A stretch of 64,000 nt of DNA from Pyrrhosoma nymphula (taxonomy: Eukaryota > Arthropoda > Insecta > Odonata > Coenagrionidae). The notes beneath the pieces are model-generated. The model was not told where the DNA came from, searched no databases, and was given only the letters and a program-made list of their open reading frames with translations. Positions 1-11,095 of the stretch are shown piece by piece; the stretch's first letter is position 1, and every line of letters begins with the position of its first letter. The stretch covers positions 12,757,941 through 12,821,940 of the forward strand of contig OY754339.1 of assembly GCA_963573305.1 (NCBI GenBank), written 5' to 3'. Made by a program: the position numbers and the translations under genes.

Positions 1-187
1 CCCAGCTGGCTCTGAACAGACTGGAGAATTGGTCCCAGAGAAATGGATTCAAGTTTTCTACGGAAAAGTGCAAGTGCGTCCATTTTTATCGTGTGAGGGG
101 AGCCTACATTCCACCCGCACTTTTACTTGGTGGTAGAAGTCTACCATAGCTGTCGACGCACCCTATAAATCCAAATCTACCTACCTA
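1..187 (+). mobile_element. I-group LINE fragment (RT end joined to the 3' terminus)
   Basis: Codons 3-149 read as the end of the reverse transcriptase of the LINE family found three more times in this window (residues NWSQRNGFKFS followed by VHFYRVRG), then stop at TAG 147-149. The family 3' terminus GTCGACGCACCC follows directly at 151. The RT C-terminus, RNase H domain and most of the 3' UTR are therefore missing, so this is an internally deleted copy cut by the window edge. The next element begins without a gap at about 189. Confidence 0.8.
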
Positions 188-188
188 T

Positions 189-3100
189 GACTTATGCGGG
201 AGCAACCACTTCCCTATTTTAATAAACGGGACGGGGTTTGAGAGAGAATTTTAATCGTGCTGCCAATTGGTTGATTCGGAAAGCCAATTGGCCACTTTTT
301 CATCAGAAATTTAATTTTATTTTTAGTGAAAATGAAGACGGGGCGAAGAATGTCGAAAAGCTTACAGCGAGAATTATTGAATCTGCAGAATCCGCTTTAC
401 CTTGAACTAAGAGCTACATTCGCAGGCCAGCCGTTCCCTGGTGGAACGAAGAATGTGCAAAAACCATTACAGCGCGAAAAAGAGCCTTGCGTATTTTTAA
501 TAAGTTTCCTACTGCGACAAACCTTGCCTCCTTTCGACGCTTACGAGCTAAAGCCCGGAAAGTGGTCAAGGAGGCAAAGAAGGCTTCCTGGGTAGAGTAT
601 GTCTCCACAATAAACTACAGAACTCCTACATCAGACGTTTGGAGAAGGGTTAAAAGCATTTCGGGTTCTAATGAAATACTCACTGCCTCCTGCTTAAAAG
701 TCGGCGATCGGGTGGTTACCTCCCCCTTTGACGTATGTGAAGTTTTTGGGCAGTCACTCGCCAAGACCTGCAGCAACTCCAACTTCGACGCAGCATTTGT
801 GAGTATGAAAGAAAAAGTCGAGTCAGCGCCGCTTCATTTTAAAACAATAGGCCCTAATGCTGCATACAACGAACCATTCTCAATGTGAGAATTGACATCC
901 GCCATCGCAGATTCCCGTGACAGCGCGCCAGGGGTAGACCAAGTACACAATGCCTTTCTTCGGAATCTTCCAAAGGCTGCCCTACCGGAAATTCTGCGAA
1001 CTTTTAACAAAATCTGGTCTGAGGGGAGCTTTCCGGAAACCTGGCGCGTTTCCGCTGTGGTGCCCATCCCTAAGCAGGGAAAGGATAGATCAGACCCGAA
1101 TAATTACAGGCCCATCTCACTTACCAGCTGCGTCTGTAAGGTAATGGAAAGAATGGTAAATCGCCGACTCGTCTGGTGGTTGGAGCGACGGAACCTTCTA
1201 TCAGATATTCAATGTGGTTTTCGCAAAGGTAGGTCAACCCTTGACCACCTTGTCCGAACTGACAATTTCATACAGGAAGCCTTCCTTTTACGCCAGCACG
1301 TGATCGGCGTTTTTTTCGATTTAGAGAAAGCGTACGACCGTGTTTGGCGTTACAAAATTATAAAGACGTTGCACAATTGGGGATTTAGGGGAAACCTACC
1401 CATTTTTATTAAGAATTTTTTATGCGGGCGTGTTTTTAAAGTTAAAGTAGGAAAATGTCTTTCTAGATTTTATCCACAAGTGAATGGAGTACCTCAGGGC
1501 TCCGTTTTAAGTGTGACGCTATTCGCTATTGCAATTAATGATGTCGCAGAAGGTATCCGTTCTCCCGTTATGGCTTCCCTGTTTGTTGTATGTTCCCCGT
1601 TATGGCTTCCAAAAATTACTAGTGCCTCCAGACTTATCCAATTAACGTTGAACAAGCTGGCCGACTGGTCTCAGAAAAATGGGTTTCGTTTCTCCGAGGA
1701 GAAAACGAAGTGTGTTCATTTTCATAGGATAAGGGGATTACACGCTCCACCGGACCTGCATGTCGGCCATTGGGAACTTCCCTATGTAGAATCTATCCGA
1801 TTCCTCGGGGTGACTATTGACCAACGTTTGACCTGGCGTGAACATTTTAAAATTTTAAAAGACAGATGTGTGAAGGTTTTAAACATTTTACGGTTTTTAA
1901 CGCATTCGACATGGGTTGCGGATCGCACTACAATGCTTCTATTGTACCGAGCTTTAGTGCGCTCTCGGTTGGACTATGGATGCGCAGCGTATTCTTCTGC
2001 ACGTGACTCGTATATAAAACCATTGTCTGCCGTGTACAATACCGGACTACGGTTAGCCACTGGCGCCTTCAGGACTTCACCAGTCCTGAGTATTTATGCG
2101 GAAGCGGGGGAGCCGCCGCTCGCTACTCGTGGAGAAATGTTGACATGCAACTATGTTGCCAAGATTTTATCAGCAAAGAATCACCTGTGCTATAATATTA
2201 TTTTTAACCCACGGTTTTTAAACGTTTTTAATAGGAGGATAAGAACAACGAAGCCTCTAAGTTTACGTTTTAAAAACTTCATTGATGAGCGCAGTTTTAA
2301 CCTACCAGACGTGTACCCGACCGGGTACATGAGAGAACTGCCGTGGTCGATCCCACGGCCAAATGTTATTTTACGGCTACTTGGATGTCCAAAATCCTGC
2401 ACCACATCTACGGAGTACCAGCAGCTATATAAAGAAATTATCAGTTATCACCACGAGTTTATCCCCATCTTTACAGATGGTTCAAAGTCTGGAACCTCTT
2501 GTGGGTGTGCAGTGGTGTCCACGTACCACGGAATCATCAAAGCAAGGCTCAATCCGATGTGTTCAGTATTCACGGCAGAATTGGTTGCCATTAAATTGGC
2601 CCTGGCCAATATCAAGTGCAGCAATACCTCGTTCTTAATCTGTTCAGAGTCTGCGAGTGCATTGCAGTCAATCTCTGGGTTTTCACCATCTAACCCAGTT
2701 GTACAAGACATCCACTCTTCCATACTATCCCTCAATGGGGAGGGAGTGAAAATATCCCTCTTGTGGATTCCAGGGCACATGGGAATTGCCGGCAATGAAA
2801 AGGCCGACGCAGCTGCTAAACAAGCACTAAGCGCCCCAGACCTGACAACATCGCTGGTACCCGTAGATGATCTCAAGAACGACCTCCGACGCGTGGCCTT
2901 GGAAAAATGGAAGGAGCTATGGACTGACCAACATAGCAATAAGCTTCGCGGAATAAAATCCGAAATATCAGCGTGGCCCACTTCCGTCGGAAGAAATCGC
3001 AGGAAGGAGGTCGCCATTACTCGGTTGAGAATAGGGCATTGTGCCCTGACCCACTCGTATCTTTTTACTGAAGAGAAAATTCCGCCACGATGTGACGAAT

Positions 3101-3266
3101 GCGACTCTCTATTAACAGTGCGGCATCTCCTGACGGAGTGTGATGTGTAGCGCGGGAGCGGCTAGACATCCGGGTAGGAATAGCACAAGTCCTAGGAAAT
3201 AACCCAGATAACATTACCAAGGTTTTAACGTTTTTAAATAATTATGGAATTTACAAAAAAGTATAA
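189..3266 (+). pseudogene. LINE ORF2 remnant: endonuclease end, reverse transcriptase, RNase H
   Basis: The main open stretches are about 412-888 and 889-3150, in one frame, divided by TGA at 886-888 where sister copies encode Trp in SLWELKSAIADS. The first 220 bases (endonuclease end) are frameshifted. RT motifs seen include FFDLEKAYDRVW and NGVPQGSVLSVTLF. The FVDD catalytic box of the sister copies is replaced by FVVCSPLWL around 1580-1605, so polymerase activity is lost. RNase H shows FTDGS, AELVAIK and GNEKADAAAK, but the middle Asp of CSDS is Glu here. After TAG 3148-3150 the C-terminus continues in another frame (RERLDIRVG) to TAA 3264-3266. The copy is non-functional. Confidence 0.85.
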
Positions 3267-3400
3267 AGTTACTTTACCAATGTGATATTTACCTTAGTAT
3301 ATATTCCTTTTTAAAATATCAAATTATCCGCAAGAAATAGTTTTCAGTGGTGCAAAATGACCTCAGCCGTCGACACACCCAAATCTAAACACTACTACTT
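189..3400 (+). mobile_element. 5'-truncated I-group LINE, second copy
   Basis: A LINE copy starting inside the endonuclease domain (DLCGSNH near 189) and running through RT, RNase H and the 3' UTR to GTCGACACACCC at about 3369 and the tail ACTACTACTT. The start fits ordinary 5' truncation during target-primed reverse transcription. It abuts the upstream fragment at 1-187 head to tail. Its last bases touch the C-terminus of a Merlin transposase on the other strand. No convincing target duplication was found. Confidence 0.85.
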
Positions 3401-4295
3401 CGGGGAAGGTTTTCTTTGACGTCCCTCCACAGACGCTCGATAGTTTGTGTGTGAGCGCCTGAAGAGAGATCGACGAAATTAAGGGATTGGTTTACGGTAA
3501 GGTGAAGGTATTTGGGATTTTGGGATAATCCCCGGTACCCCTTCCAACAATCGCTGATGATTGTAGTACCGAGGAGGATATTTTCTTCAATGGTGGTCAG
3601 GAGTGTGCCGGCGCTCCGGTTGGGAACCGGAACGAGAAAGGTCCTGCCACTGCCTCTCTCCACCCCGCCGAACACCCAATTCCCAACCCTGAGCCGCCCG
3701 ACGTTGAACTTACGGTGGCCAAAATGGCTTTCGTCTATTTCGACGGTTTTTCCCGGAACTCCAATCTTAGATTGAGTCGAAAGGAGGTCAGCATAGCAAA
3801 CCTATCGCTCAAAGTTGCACCAGTCGGTGAACGTTGTGGGAGAGATTTGCAGCTCCCGCTATGCCCACCGGTAAGAAAATACCCTAAGGAGGATGGGAAG
3901 GGTTATTAGGATGGTGATGTTGGAAGGAAGCCGGACCCGCTCTAGCCAAGTATCTGTTGGCAATGAAGACATTTTTCACAACCTGCCCGTGCTAAAGAGT
4001 TAAAGTTACGCTGAGACACAGTAGAAGATGCACCGCCATTCAAATCCATACCTTTGAATCGCGACATGCGAAATTGGCACCTCCTTGGACGTGCACGGTG
4101 GTCATGGGACAGTCGAAGACAAAACCACTCCCCTTTGTCCTCCGTGAACTTCAATGTATGGCCACACTTGCCACAGAGCTGCCCCTCAATGGGCAAAATG
4201 CAGCCATGTTCTTCTAAAAATTTTAACCCGTCCTCCTCAGAAAGAAAAGTCCTCGTCGCAGAGGTGTACGAAAATGAACAGGAATTACAACTCAT
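3385..4295 (-). pseudogene. Merlin (IS1595/ISXO2-type) DDE transposase remnant
   Basis: The minus strand encodes an N-terminal zinc-ribbon part (4295-3942, with C-X2-C pairs such as LCGKCGH) and a catalytic part (about 3800-3385). The latter has VEIDESHFGHRKFN, then FGGVERGSG, IISDCWKGY and HTQTIERLW, which is the Merlin pattern with Asp, Asp and Glu catalytic positions all present. Two in-frame stops interrupt the helix-turn-helix region upstream of the EIDES box (near 3804 and 3860), and the N-terminal part is in another frame or behind an intron. Terminal inverted repeats were not recognised. The copy is degraded, and the assignment rests on the EIDES/SDCWKGY/GAHT motif set. Confidence 0.8.
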
Positions 4296-4428
4296 AATGG
4301 ACGGAAAGGAAAATGATATAAATAATTAAATAAATTGAAAATAAAAGGTTGAACTAAAAAGCGGCAAACGAACACTGAGACATACAGATGCACACGTAAA
4401 TCGGGATATAGATGGAGATGATAGAACC

Positions 4429-5805
4429 CCCCTGCGGGTAGGGGGATTCAGAATACTCCCGCAGTATCCATGCTTGTCGTAAGAGACGACTAAAAGGGCG
4501 GGGAGAAAACCCCGAAAACAACCCCAGAGCCAACAAGGGTTGAGCCCGGACAGTCTTGTAGGTCAACTGTCTGTGTGCGGCCATACCACCTGCCCTGCGA
4601 TCCACCCGCATGTTTGCCGTGTGCGGAGACCCGTAAGGAGGAGAAGGGTATCCTGGAGGGTGAGGTCTATGGTATCCAGCCGGGTGTCGGATGTCCGGTA
4701 TGGACTCTGGGCCAATACCCCTCTTTGGCCCCGGATTCTGTGTAAACGGGCGGCCGGGAGCTAGCCACTCCCGGTCAATCGGCTTCCGCGGCGTTAAGCT
4801 CAACGGTGGCGAGTGCCAGGGAGGTGGGGGTCTGCGTAGGGCGGTCGGAGATGAACGGATTTGGTGGGCTCGTGCATCGAAGATCCAACCCGAAAGAGGC
4901 AACCACCTCTAGGGTGCTATATCCCCTCGGGTAGCCCTGGCGACTGCACCGGTTTGCGGTGCGGCGTCCCAATTGTGTGGTTCCATGGTGGGTGGGGAGC
5001 CCGGGGGACGAAGAACAATTTGGAATGGCGGATACAAATCTTCCACCTCCCAAAAGATCCCGCCCGGATACGGGCGGGGGAGTTTATGTTCTTGGCGCTA
5101 GCCTGCGCTACCTAGTGATTAGGTGCCAGAAGGTAGGGGAGAGCCTGAAGAAGGTGTCTCCGTTCCTTATTCGTAAGTTATTGTCTGGTTCAGTTCCTGG
5201 TGAACTAAAATCTGCAAAGAAACTTCGCGATGGCACACTGCTCATCGAAACGGCAACGAGGGCTCAAAGCGAGAAGCTATTACTTCTTGAAAAGCTTGGC
5301 GAAATTCCCGTGAAAGTCGAGGTGCACCGCACCTTAAACACCTGTCGGGGAGTGATTAGTCACTACGATCTTTTGTACGTTGATATCGACGAGATCAAGC
5401 AGGAGATGGCCTCTCAGGGGGTCACCGATGCTCGTCGACTCACCACAAAGCGCAACGGAGAAAGGGTAAATACAATGTCAGTTGTTCTCACGTTCACGCT
5501 CGACCATCTCCCCGACAAGGTGTTTGTTGGTTATGAATCGGTGCCAGTGAGACCATTCATACCGGCACCCATGCGATGTTTCCAGTGCCAGCGATTCGGC
5601 CACATGGCCACACGGTGCGAGGGCAAGGCCACCTGCCCCCGCTGCAGCCTGGAAAAGCATGAGGGTGCGGAATGCAAGGCTGACCCACTTTTCGTCAATT
5701 GCGAGGGTGCACATCCGGTGTACTCACGTCATTGCCCAAAGATGATCGAGGAGCGAAAAGTAATGGAGATTAAGACGGTTGAAAAAATCCCGTACTTCGA
5801 GATAG
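4429..5805 (+). mobile_element. I-group LINE 5' end: 5' UTR plus ORF1, 3' part lost
   Basis: This piece begins sharply with CCCCTGCGGG, the same boundary as the module at 10089, and contains a GC-rich 5' UTR of about 600 bases followed by ORF1. Homology to the near-intact copy stops just after the codons for YFE (about 5803) and unrelated AT-rich DNA follows. Keeping the 5' end but losing the 3' end is the reverse of normal LINE truncation. It implies a later rearrangement or insertion at about 5805. Confidence 0.75.
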
Positions 5806-5825
5806 GGGAATGGGAAAAGAGTTGA
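5025..5825 (+). pseudogene. LINE ORF1 (gag-like, zinc knuckles), 3'-truncated
   Basis: The start ATG is 5025-5027, aligned with the start of the full copy at 19072; the frame is open upstream to 4959 but that part is 5' UTR. The first 259 residues match the ORF1 protein at 19072-20145 closely. They include the PPPKRSRPDTGGG leader, the central RNA-binding region and zinc knuckles CFQCQRFGHMATRC and CPRCSLEKHEGAEC. The third knuckle has lost its first Cys (FVNC instead of CVNC). After EKIPYFE the reading frame runs into unrelated sequence and stops at 5825, so the basic C-terminal tail is missing. The product would bind LINE RNA in the family, but this copy is broken. Confidence 0.85.
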
Positions 5826-5911
5826 TGTGAGAATAGCGGTCGATTTAAAATAAAACCGAAACATTTCAAGGAATATAAGCAAAAAGGAAAGGTTTAATAG
5901 CATGAAGACTA

Positions 5912-6160
5912 TATATTCGTGAATGGTACATCTAAGGGAAGATATTTCCATGAAAAAATACCTGAAAATCCCGTGCCGCCTTTAAGTAGAATTGGTGCCC
6001 TCGTGAGATAGAGAGGTCATTTTGAGTGGCAAGGGGTCGTTTCCGTATGATGAGGGTTACATATTCGTGAATGTCAGAATGTAAGGAAGACATTTCCATG
6101 AAAAAATACCTGAAAATCCCGTGCCGCCTTGAAGTATAATTGGTGCCCTCGTGAGTTAAA
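5912..6160. repeat. Two-copy direct repeat, 148-bp spacing
   Basis: About 100 bases are repeated at 5912-6014 and 6060-6160. Both contain ATATTCGTGAATG, then TTTCCATGAAAAAATACC and GTGCCGCCTT, and end with TTGGTGCCCTCGTGAG, with few differences. The offset is 148 bases. It lies directly downstream of the broken LINE ORF1. The origin is unknown: it could be a satellite seed or part of an unrecognised element. Confidence 0.75.
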
Positions 6161-7218
6161 GAGGTGGTAGAAAAAGTTGGTACACTACTGTTGGAGGTTA
6201 ATAGAAAGCGTTATTTTTGTGTGTAAGTACCTAATGTGTTGGAGGTAATTTTCTAAACCCACTCTGTGGTAGTTAATCTTTCAGGATGATACTGATCCTG
6301 AAAAAGTTTAACGAAAAAAACTGTAATTATGAACACGGCGCCGGGTTTCCCTCCTCCTCTCAAATTTTTCAGAATTCAACGATTGTATCACATCAAGTGA
6401 TACATCTAAACTAAATCTACCAACTTGCATTACCAGGAGTAGCAACTTGCATTTAAGTCATTGGTTATGTTAGGAAAATATAACTCTGGTGAAGAACTTT
6501 TCTAAATCCAAATTAACTACCTAGACACTTCTGCAGTGTACACTGACTATAATTTCGTTACATCACTAAATACTTCTACTTGTTCAACAAAAATAACTTT
6601 TTCCCATTGGAGTAACATATCATTGTATCACCAATCCATCATTCGCACTACACAGTAAGATAAAAGATACTTATAAATTATCAAATAATATTTTAACCAT
6701 GGCAACATGAGCATAGTCTCCCAGAGTTACGGGATGATTTGTCCACTAGGATGATACAATCAATTATGGGTGCAGAAAATAACTATTATAATATTCAAAG
6801 ACAACAACGTTTAAGCAAATCAAAATGAGAAATGCAGACAAAAGCAAAACATACTACACATTCGCGATCTTTTTGATATCGTTAAACATCACAATCGTGT
6901 GTAATAATGAATTAAGATTAAAAAATACGCCCATCATTTCTTCACGTCAACAAAGATATCAAAAATGTAAATAACATACAATCGAGATTTTCAGCAAATA
7001 ACATGTGTACTTACATATAACTCTTGATAATTATATTTATGAATTACATTAAAACTATACTCAATACCCATAATATACTTATGTGCCCGTTAGTAATTAT
7101 AACTCAATAACACCATAAAAGTTAAACAAATAGTTCAAAATACTGTAAACAAAGTCAAAGGTCTCACTGCGTTCTAGAAAAAATGCTTGTGAGTTAGACA
7201 CTGCGACTTTCGTTATTC
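6161..7218. other. AT-rich stretch without recognised features
   Basis: No open frame, RNA gene or repeat was recognised here. It lies between the 148-bp repeat and a Harbinger exon. Confidence 0.5.
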
Positions 7219-7602
7219 TCATGTTGAGAACCCGCCAGATTTAAATACCTCGTGCGTGCACGTAATGCAATTTACCTGAAAACATCCCGTAGCATAGAAC
7301 CTTAAGGCTATAAGTAGCTGGTTTATTGGTGATATAGGATAGTTTCTTATATTGGGCCTTAGTAATCTGTTCCTAATCCTGCCGAGAACGAAATCAACGG
7401 CAGGCTTAGATAATCTAAATCGGAGTTTAAATTCGTTTTCTTCGTACAGATTGTACGGGTTTAATTCAAGTGGTCTGTGGTTGGCTCTTAAGTTAAAATA
7501 ATCAAGGATTACTTCTACATCCTCGTCTGATGAGTACAATATGTCCGCCATTTCGTTTGAATGTGGATTTGATCGCCCAAAATCTACGATCAACTGGAAC
7601 AA
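7219..7602 (-). pseudogene. Harbinger (PIF) transposase, first-exon fragment
   Basis: The minus-strand frame contains the HARBI1-like N-terminal helical region: ENEFKLRFRLSKPAVDFVL, then SPINQLLIALRFYATGCFQ. Codon CAG of FQ is followed by GTAAAT at about 7277, a good splice donor, so the residues after it (VNCITCTHE) are probably intron. A likely start is the Met of MADILYSSDED. No DDE catalytic exon follows; the downstream part is absent or replaced. This is a solitary exon from a truncated Harbinger, adjacent to the end of a piggyBac remnant. Confidence 0.75.
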
Positions 7603-7680
7603 CGATTTAGATCTCCGATTATCGCTGATTGTCGTTGGTGAAACCCAATCAACGAAATCACTGATTAACTCGAGGGTTGA

Positions 7681-9478
7681 TCAATGGTCAGGTAGGTAAA
7701 CATTGCACTTCAAACACACATAAATTGTCTGTAATTTGCACACTCGACATCTGCGCCGTGAGTTATCAGTATTCTTTTGGATGAAATGCCCTATTCTGTC
7801 TTTACGCACATCCTGGGGAATGTCATTTTTCCTAGGGCGTCCCGCATGTGCGCAACGATTTTTATGCCATATGTCATCAGCCTTGGTATTGGAAACTACT
7901 TCTTGCCTAAGTAAAATTCTTGCGATCTCTGGCCGGAAGTCTAACTGAGGAATTGCTTCACCCGTGACCATGGTGCCGCGGCGCAATCGCCACGCATTCA
8001 CCATTGCACTATCGAGCCCATTTATGAATAGAGGCCACCACCATTTTTTGCCCCTAATCTGGATACGGTAATATACAACAGAATTATCGTGTAAATCTAC
8101 CTCTCCCATTCCCTGATTGTAATCGTTGATAACATTTGGTTGCGGAATCAGTTCGCTTTTCTTCAGCCTCCGGTTGTACCTTTTCGTCCTTACTATGTGT
8201 TCAATATTCCCGTAGTTTGAAGCAACAGTGACGACAGAATTATCATGCCATCGAACTAAGAGAATATTTTTTGACTTGTCAAACGAATAGTCAAAATCCC
8301 CTTTAGGTTTTTTTGCCAAATCCCTCGAAGACATGAGTGTGCAGTTTCCCGTTCGATTTTCTCTTACTGTTCCCGTTGCAAAATAGCCATTATCACTTAG
8401 AGTTGCTTATAGACTGTAACTGGTGAAGAAATTATCAAAATACACGGCATGATTTTTTGGAGACTTACAAAAATTCAACAAATTTAGAACAACCCTTTCT
8501 CCTAGCGGTAAAGAACTATTCTTTCCTGGTTCGGCCCCTCCATATGGCAAACACTGATAGAGATAGCATGTAGATAAGGCTAGACACCACAATTTATAAC
8601 AAAATCTAATTGGTTTCCCACGGATGAACATTTTAGCTGAGTGCCGCCCGAAATATGGAAACACTTGCTCATCAATGGACAATTTGATAGAAAAAATTCC
8701 AAACTGAATGTAATTTTGGTTTAGTCCATTGAGAAAAGGCCTGACTTTCGAAAAATTTATCACTTTTGTCTAGTTGAGAATTATCTGAGAGGTGTAGATA
8801 TTTTTTAATTTCATCAAATCTATTCCGCGTCATACATTGCCTCACAATTGGGACAGACATATCCTCTTGGCTAGTCCTGTACAACTTAGTGCGCGGTAAT
8901 GTATGGTACCCCGACAGTATTAGGATCCCAATGAATTTTTTTAAATCTGCCATACTCAGAGTAAATATATGATTATTTTTGTCCTTAGCGTACTTATTTG
9001 AATAGTTCAAAATTAATTCAAGTAATTCTTCACTGAGAAATAGGTGAAAGATTTCAATTGGTGAATGGCCTCCATACTGAGTAATGAGTGTTTCTATCGA
9101 CTTTTTCTCACAGAAATTTGGGGCTTGAACGGAAGTAGACTCTATTTTTTCCCATTTAGGTGAACCCGTTTGCTTTCTGCATCTTTTCCCTGGGCGTGCG
9201 CGTTTACTGGATGATTGTTCTTTAGATTCTACTGGAGTAAACTGTGACTTGCCTTGTAACGCGTTTGAATGTATTTCAAAAGCCCCAGAAATGTCCGAAG
9301 GCAGGGAAATAGCGCCGTAATTTATGACTATCTCCCCATCGTAGATATTATCTTCGTCGGTGAGTTCACTAACTTCAGGGGGGAGTACCACCGCATCGAC
9401 TTCTTCACTTCCCTCGCTAAATTCTTCCAGTGCGTCTAGTATTTCATCGGCCGTGGTGTACCTCCTGAAATCATCCAT
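7681..9478 (-). pseudogene. piggyBac-type transposase, frameshifted and with a stop
   Basis: Minus-strand pieces 9478-8672 and 8763-7681 together give a nearly full-length piggyBac transposase. The N-terminus is acidic (EEFSEGSEEVD). The DDD catalytic region shows SIDEQVFPYFGRHS, VYFDNFFTSYSL and INDYNQGMGEVDLHD, and the end has the cysteine-rich finger CRVCKLQTIYVCLKC. Defects are a one-base frameshift at a T run (about 8750), one in-frame TAA after SYSL (8407-8409) and a C-terminus cut a few residues into the cysteine-rich domain. A splice-acceptor-like pyrimidine tract precedes the first ATG (9478). TTAA-flanked termini were not identified. Confidence 0.88.
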
Positions 9479-9523
9479 ATCTGAAATACTGAGAAGAAGT
9501 AATCTTCATTTCAGTTCCCAAGT

Positions 9524-9965
9524 TTAAAAAAAATTATACACGACCTCTCTCGTTAAATAATATTCTTCAGTTACCTTCTGGACGCTTCTTCCAAAGTATA
9601 CTTCTGAGGTGCAGAAATAAGGCCTAAAGTTTTGCAAAAAATATTGCAGTATTACTTGTCCGTGAACTTCAAGACTAGCAGTGTAACAATCATCAACTTC
9701 CTGCATTTGTTGCTTCACTGAAAAGACTATAACTGAAAGCTCATCTATCTCTTGATCAATATCACTTTCCTGGATGTCGGGAAATCCATCAATAGAGTTT
9801 ACTTGCTGTCTTCCGCTTGGCGACATGCACATTCTAGCAAAATGATAATTCTTCTTACACCGAGTGCACTGTTTGCAGTATGCCGGACAACGGCCATACC
9901 CATGCTCATACCAACAAAACTTGCATTTACTCTTATCACCCTTCTGAGTACCCCGTAGCTCCCTT
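9524..9965 (-). pseudogene. Ty3/Gypsy-like gag fragment with double zinc knuckle
   Basis: The minus-strand frame reads CKFCWYEHGYGRC, then PAYCKQCTRCKKNYHFARMC. This is the two-knuckle arrangement (C-X2-C-X3-H-X4-C, then C-X2-C-X4-H-X4-C) typical of Mag-like Ty3/Gypsy Gag. About 60 linker residues follow, then VDDCYTASLEVHGQVIL, which resembles the start of the protease domain, where the Asp-Thr/Ser-Gly site should follow. That site is not present; the sequence diverges or is frameshifted to 9524. No LTRs, RT or integrase are nearby, so this is an isolated fragment upstream of the piggyBac remnant. Confidence 0.65.
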
Positions 9966-10088
9966 GTTTGCTGCTTCGGCCGGATTTTTTATCGCGTTCC
10001 CCCAACCCAGCTTTTATTTAGGATATCAACATTAGGTTCATCCTTAATTCACCCCTCTGTATCCAAGATCCTTTTATTCTTAATATCA

Positions 10089-10391
10089 CCCCTGCGGGGT
10101 GGGGTAATTGAGAATACCCTCGCAGTATCCCTGCTTGTCGTAAAAGGCGACTAAAAGAGCGGGGAGACAACCCCGAAAACAAACCCCGAGCCAACAAGGG
10201 TTAACGGGAGCCAGCAAGGGACAGTCTTGTGGGTCAACTGTCTGTTTGCGGCCACACCACCTGGCCTGCGATCCACCCGCATATTTGCATTGTGCGATGA
10301 CCCGTAAGGAGGAGAAGGGGATCCTGGAGGGTGAGGTCTATGGTTTCCAGCCGGGTGTCGCATGCCCGGTATTGACTATGGGCCAATACCT
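10089..10391 (+). repeat. Isolated copy of the LINE 5'-end module
   Basis: About 300 bases match 4429-4738, the 5' UTR of the ORF1-bearing LINE copy. Both start with CCCCTGCGGG, share CTGCTTGTCGTAA followed by GGCGACTAAAAG, and end their similarity at GGGCCAATACC. Here the module runs straight into a Jockey-type endonuclease on the opposite strand. It is either a 5'-terminal relic of the I-group LINE or an independently dispersed module. Confidence 0.7.
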
Positions 10392-11062
10392 TTGGGATGG
10401 TAGGTATTAGCCCTGTCCCCTGGGATAGTAGAGGGAATTGGTCTGAGGGAGTAGATAAGTGAAGGATAGGATTGAAATGGAAGATTGTGAAGGGTTGCGA
10501 AGTCAATGACGCTTTCGCGGGAATTCTTTTGGGGAGGGCAGTTGGTAGGTTCGGTTGTAGCTGAGATGGTGACAGGAAGACGAGAAAGGAACGAGTGGAG
10601 AGTTCGGCCATTTTTTTTTGTTCTGCAGTCCCATGCTTGGTGCTTGGCGTTCCAGTCTCCTGCCAAAGTTCCACTTTTGCAAGTGGAAAACAGGAGTTCC
10701 ATGTCCTCTGCTAGTAATGGTTTGGAGGAGATTTGGTATACAGTGAAGATGGTCAGGGGGCCATGTAGAGTGTTGACAGCGATACCAATCGTTTCGATAT
10801 TTGACAATGGGGGCACGTTCAGAAGAGTGTGAGGGATGGAATTTCGGATCAGGATGGCTACTCCTCCTTTGTATGTATTTCTGTCAAGCCTGTAGACGTG
10901 GTAGAGAGGCGAGAAGGAGTTGTTGGGTTTTAGGAAAGTTTCTTGTAAAAGTATGATGTCTACGAGTTGGTTTGATGCGTATTGCAATAGTTCGTTTTTA
11001 TTGTTAGTTACTCCATTGAAATTCCAAGAAAGAATTCTTATGGTGTTGGTGTGATTGTTCAC
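10384..11062 (-). pseudogene. Jockey-type ORF2, endonuclease domain only
   Basis: The start ATG at 11062 opens an apurinic-endonuclease-like domain: ILSWNFNGVTNNKNEL (Asn), DIILLQETFL (Glu), LAGDWNAKHQAWDC (Asp, Asn) and SVIDFATLH (Asp). The final SDH box is not recognisable and the frame ends at the element junction near 10384. The RT domain is absent from this locus. In intact relatives this enzyme nicks target DNA for target-primed reverse transcription. It follows ORF1 by about 30 bases, the usual compact Jockey layout. Confidence 0.8.
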
Positions 11063-11095
11063 GGTGAAGTGTGGAGGAGGAGCAGCTGTTCAAGT

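Noticed and set aside
2448..3017. Open frame of 189 codons on - opposite the LINE RNase H domain
   Set aside because: Antisense shadow of a clear RNase H coding frame; similar shadows occur in the sister copies.
3340..4330. Terminal inverted repeats for the Merlin remnant
   Set aside because: I looked for paired ends around the coding region and found no convincing match.
4354..4902. Long open frame on - in the LINE 5' module
   Set aside because: It recurs antisense to the module at 10151-10363 only because the DNA is GC-rich and conserved; no protein motif.
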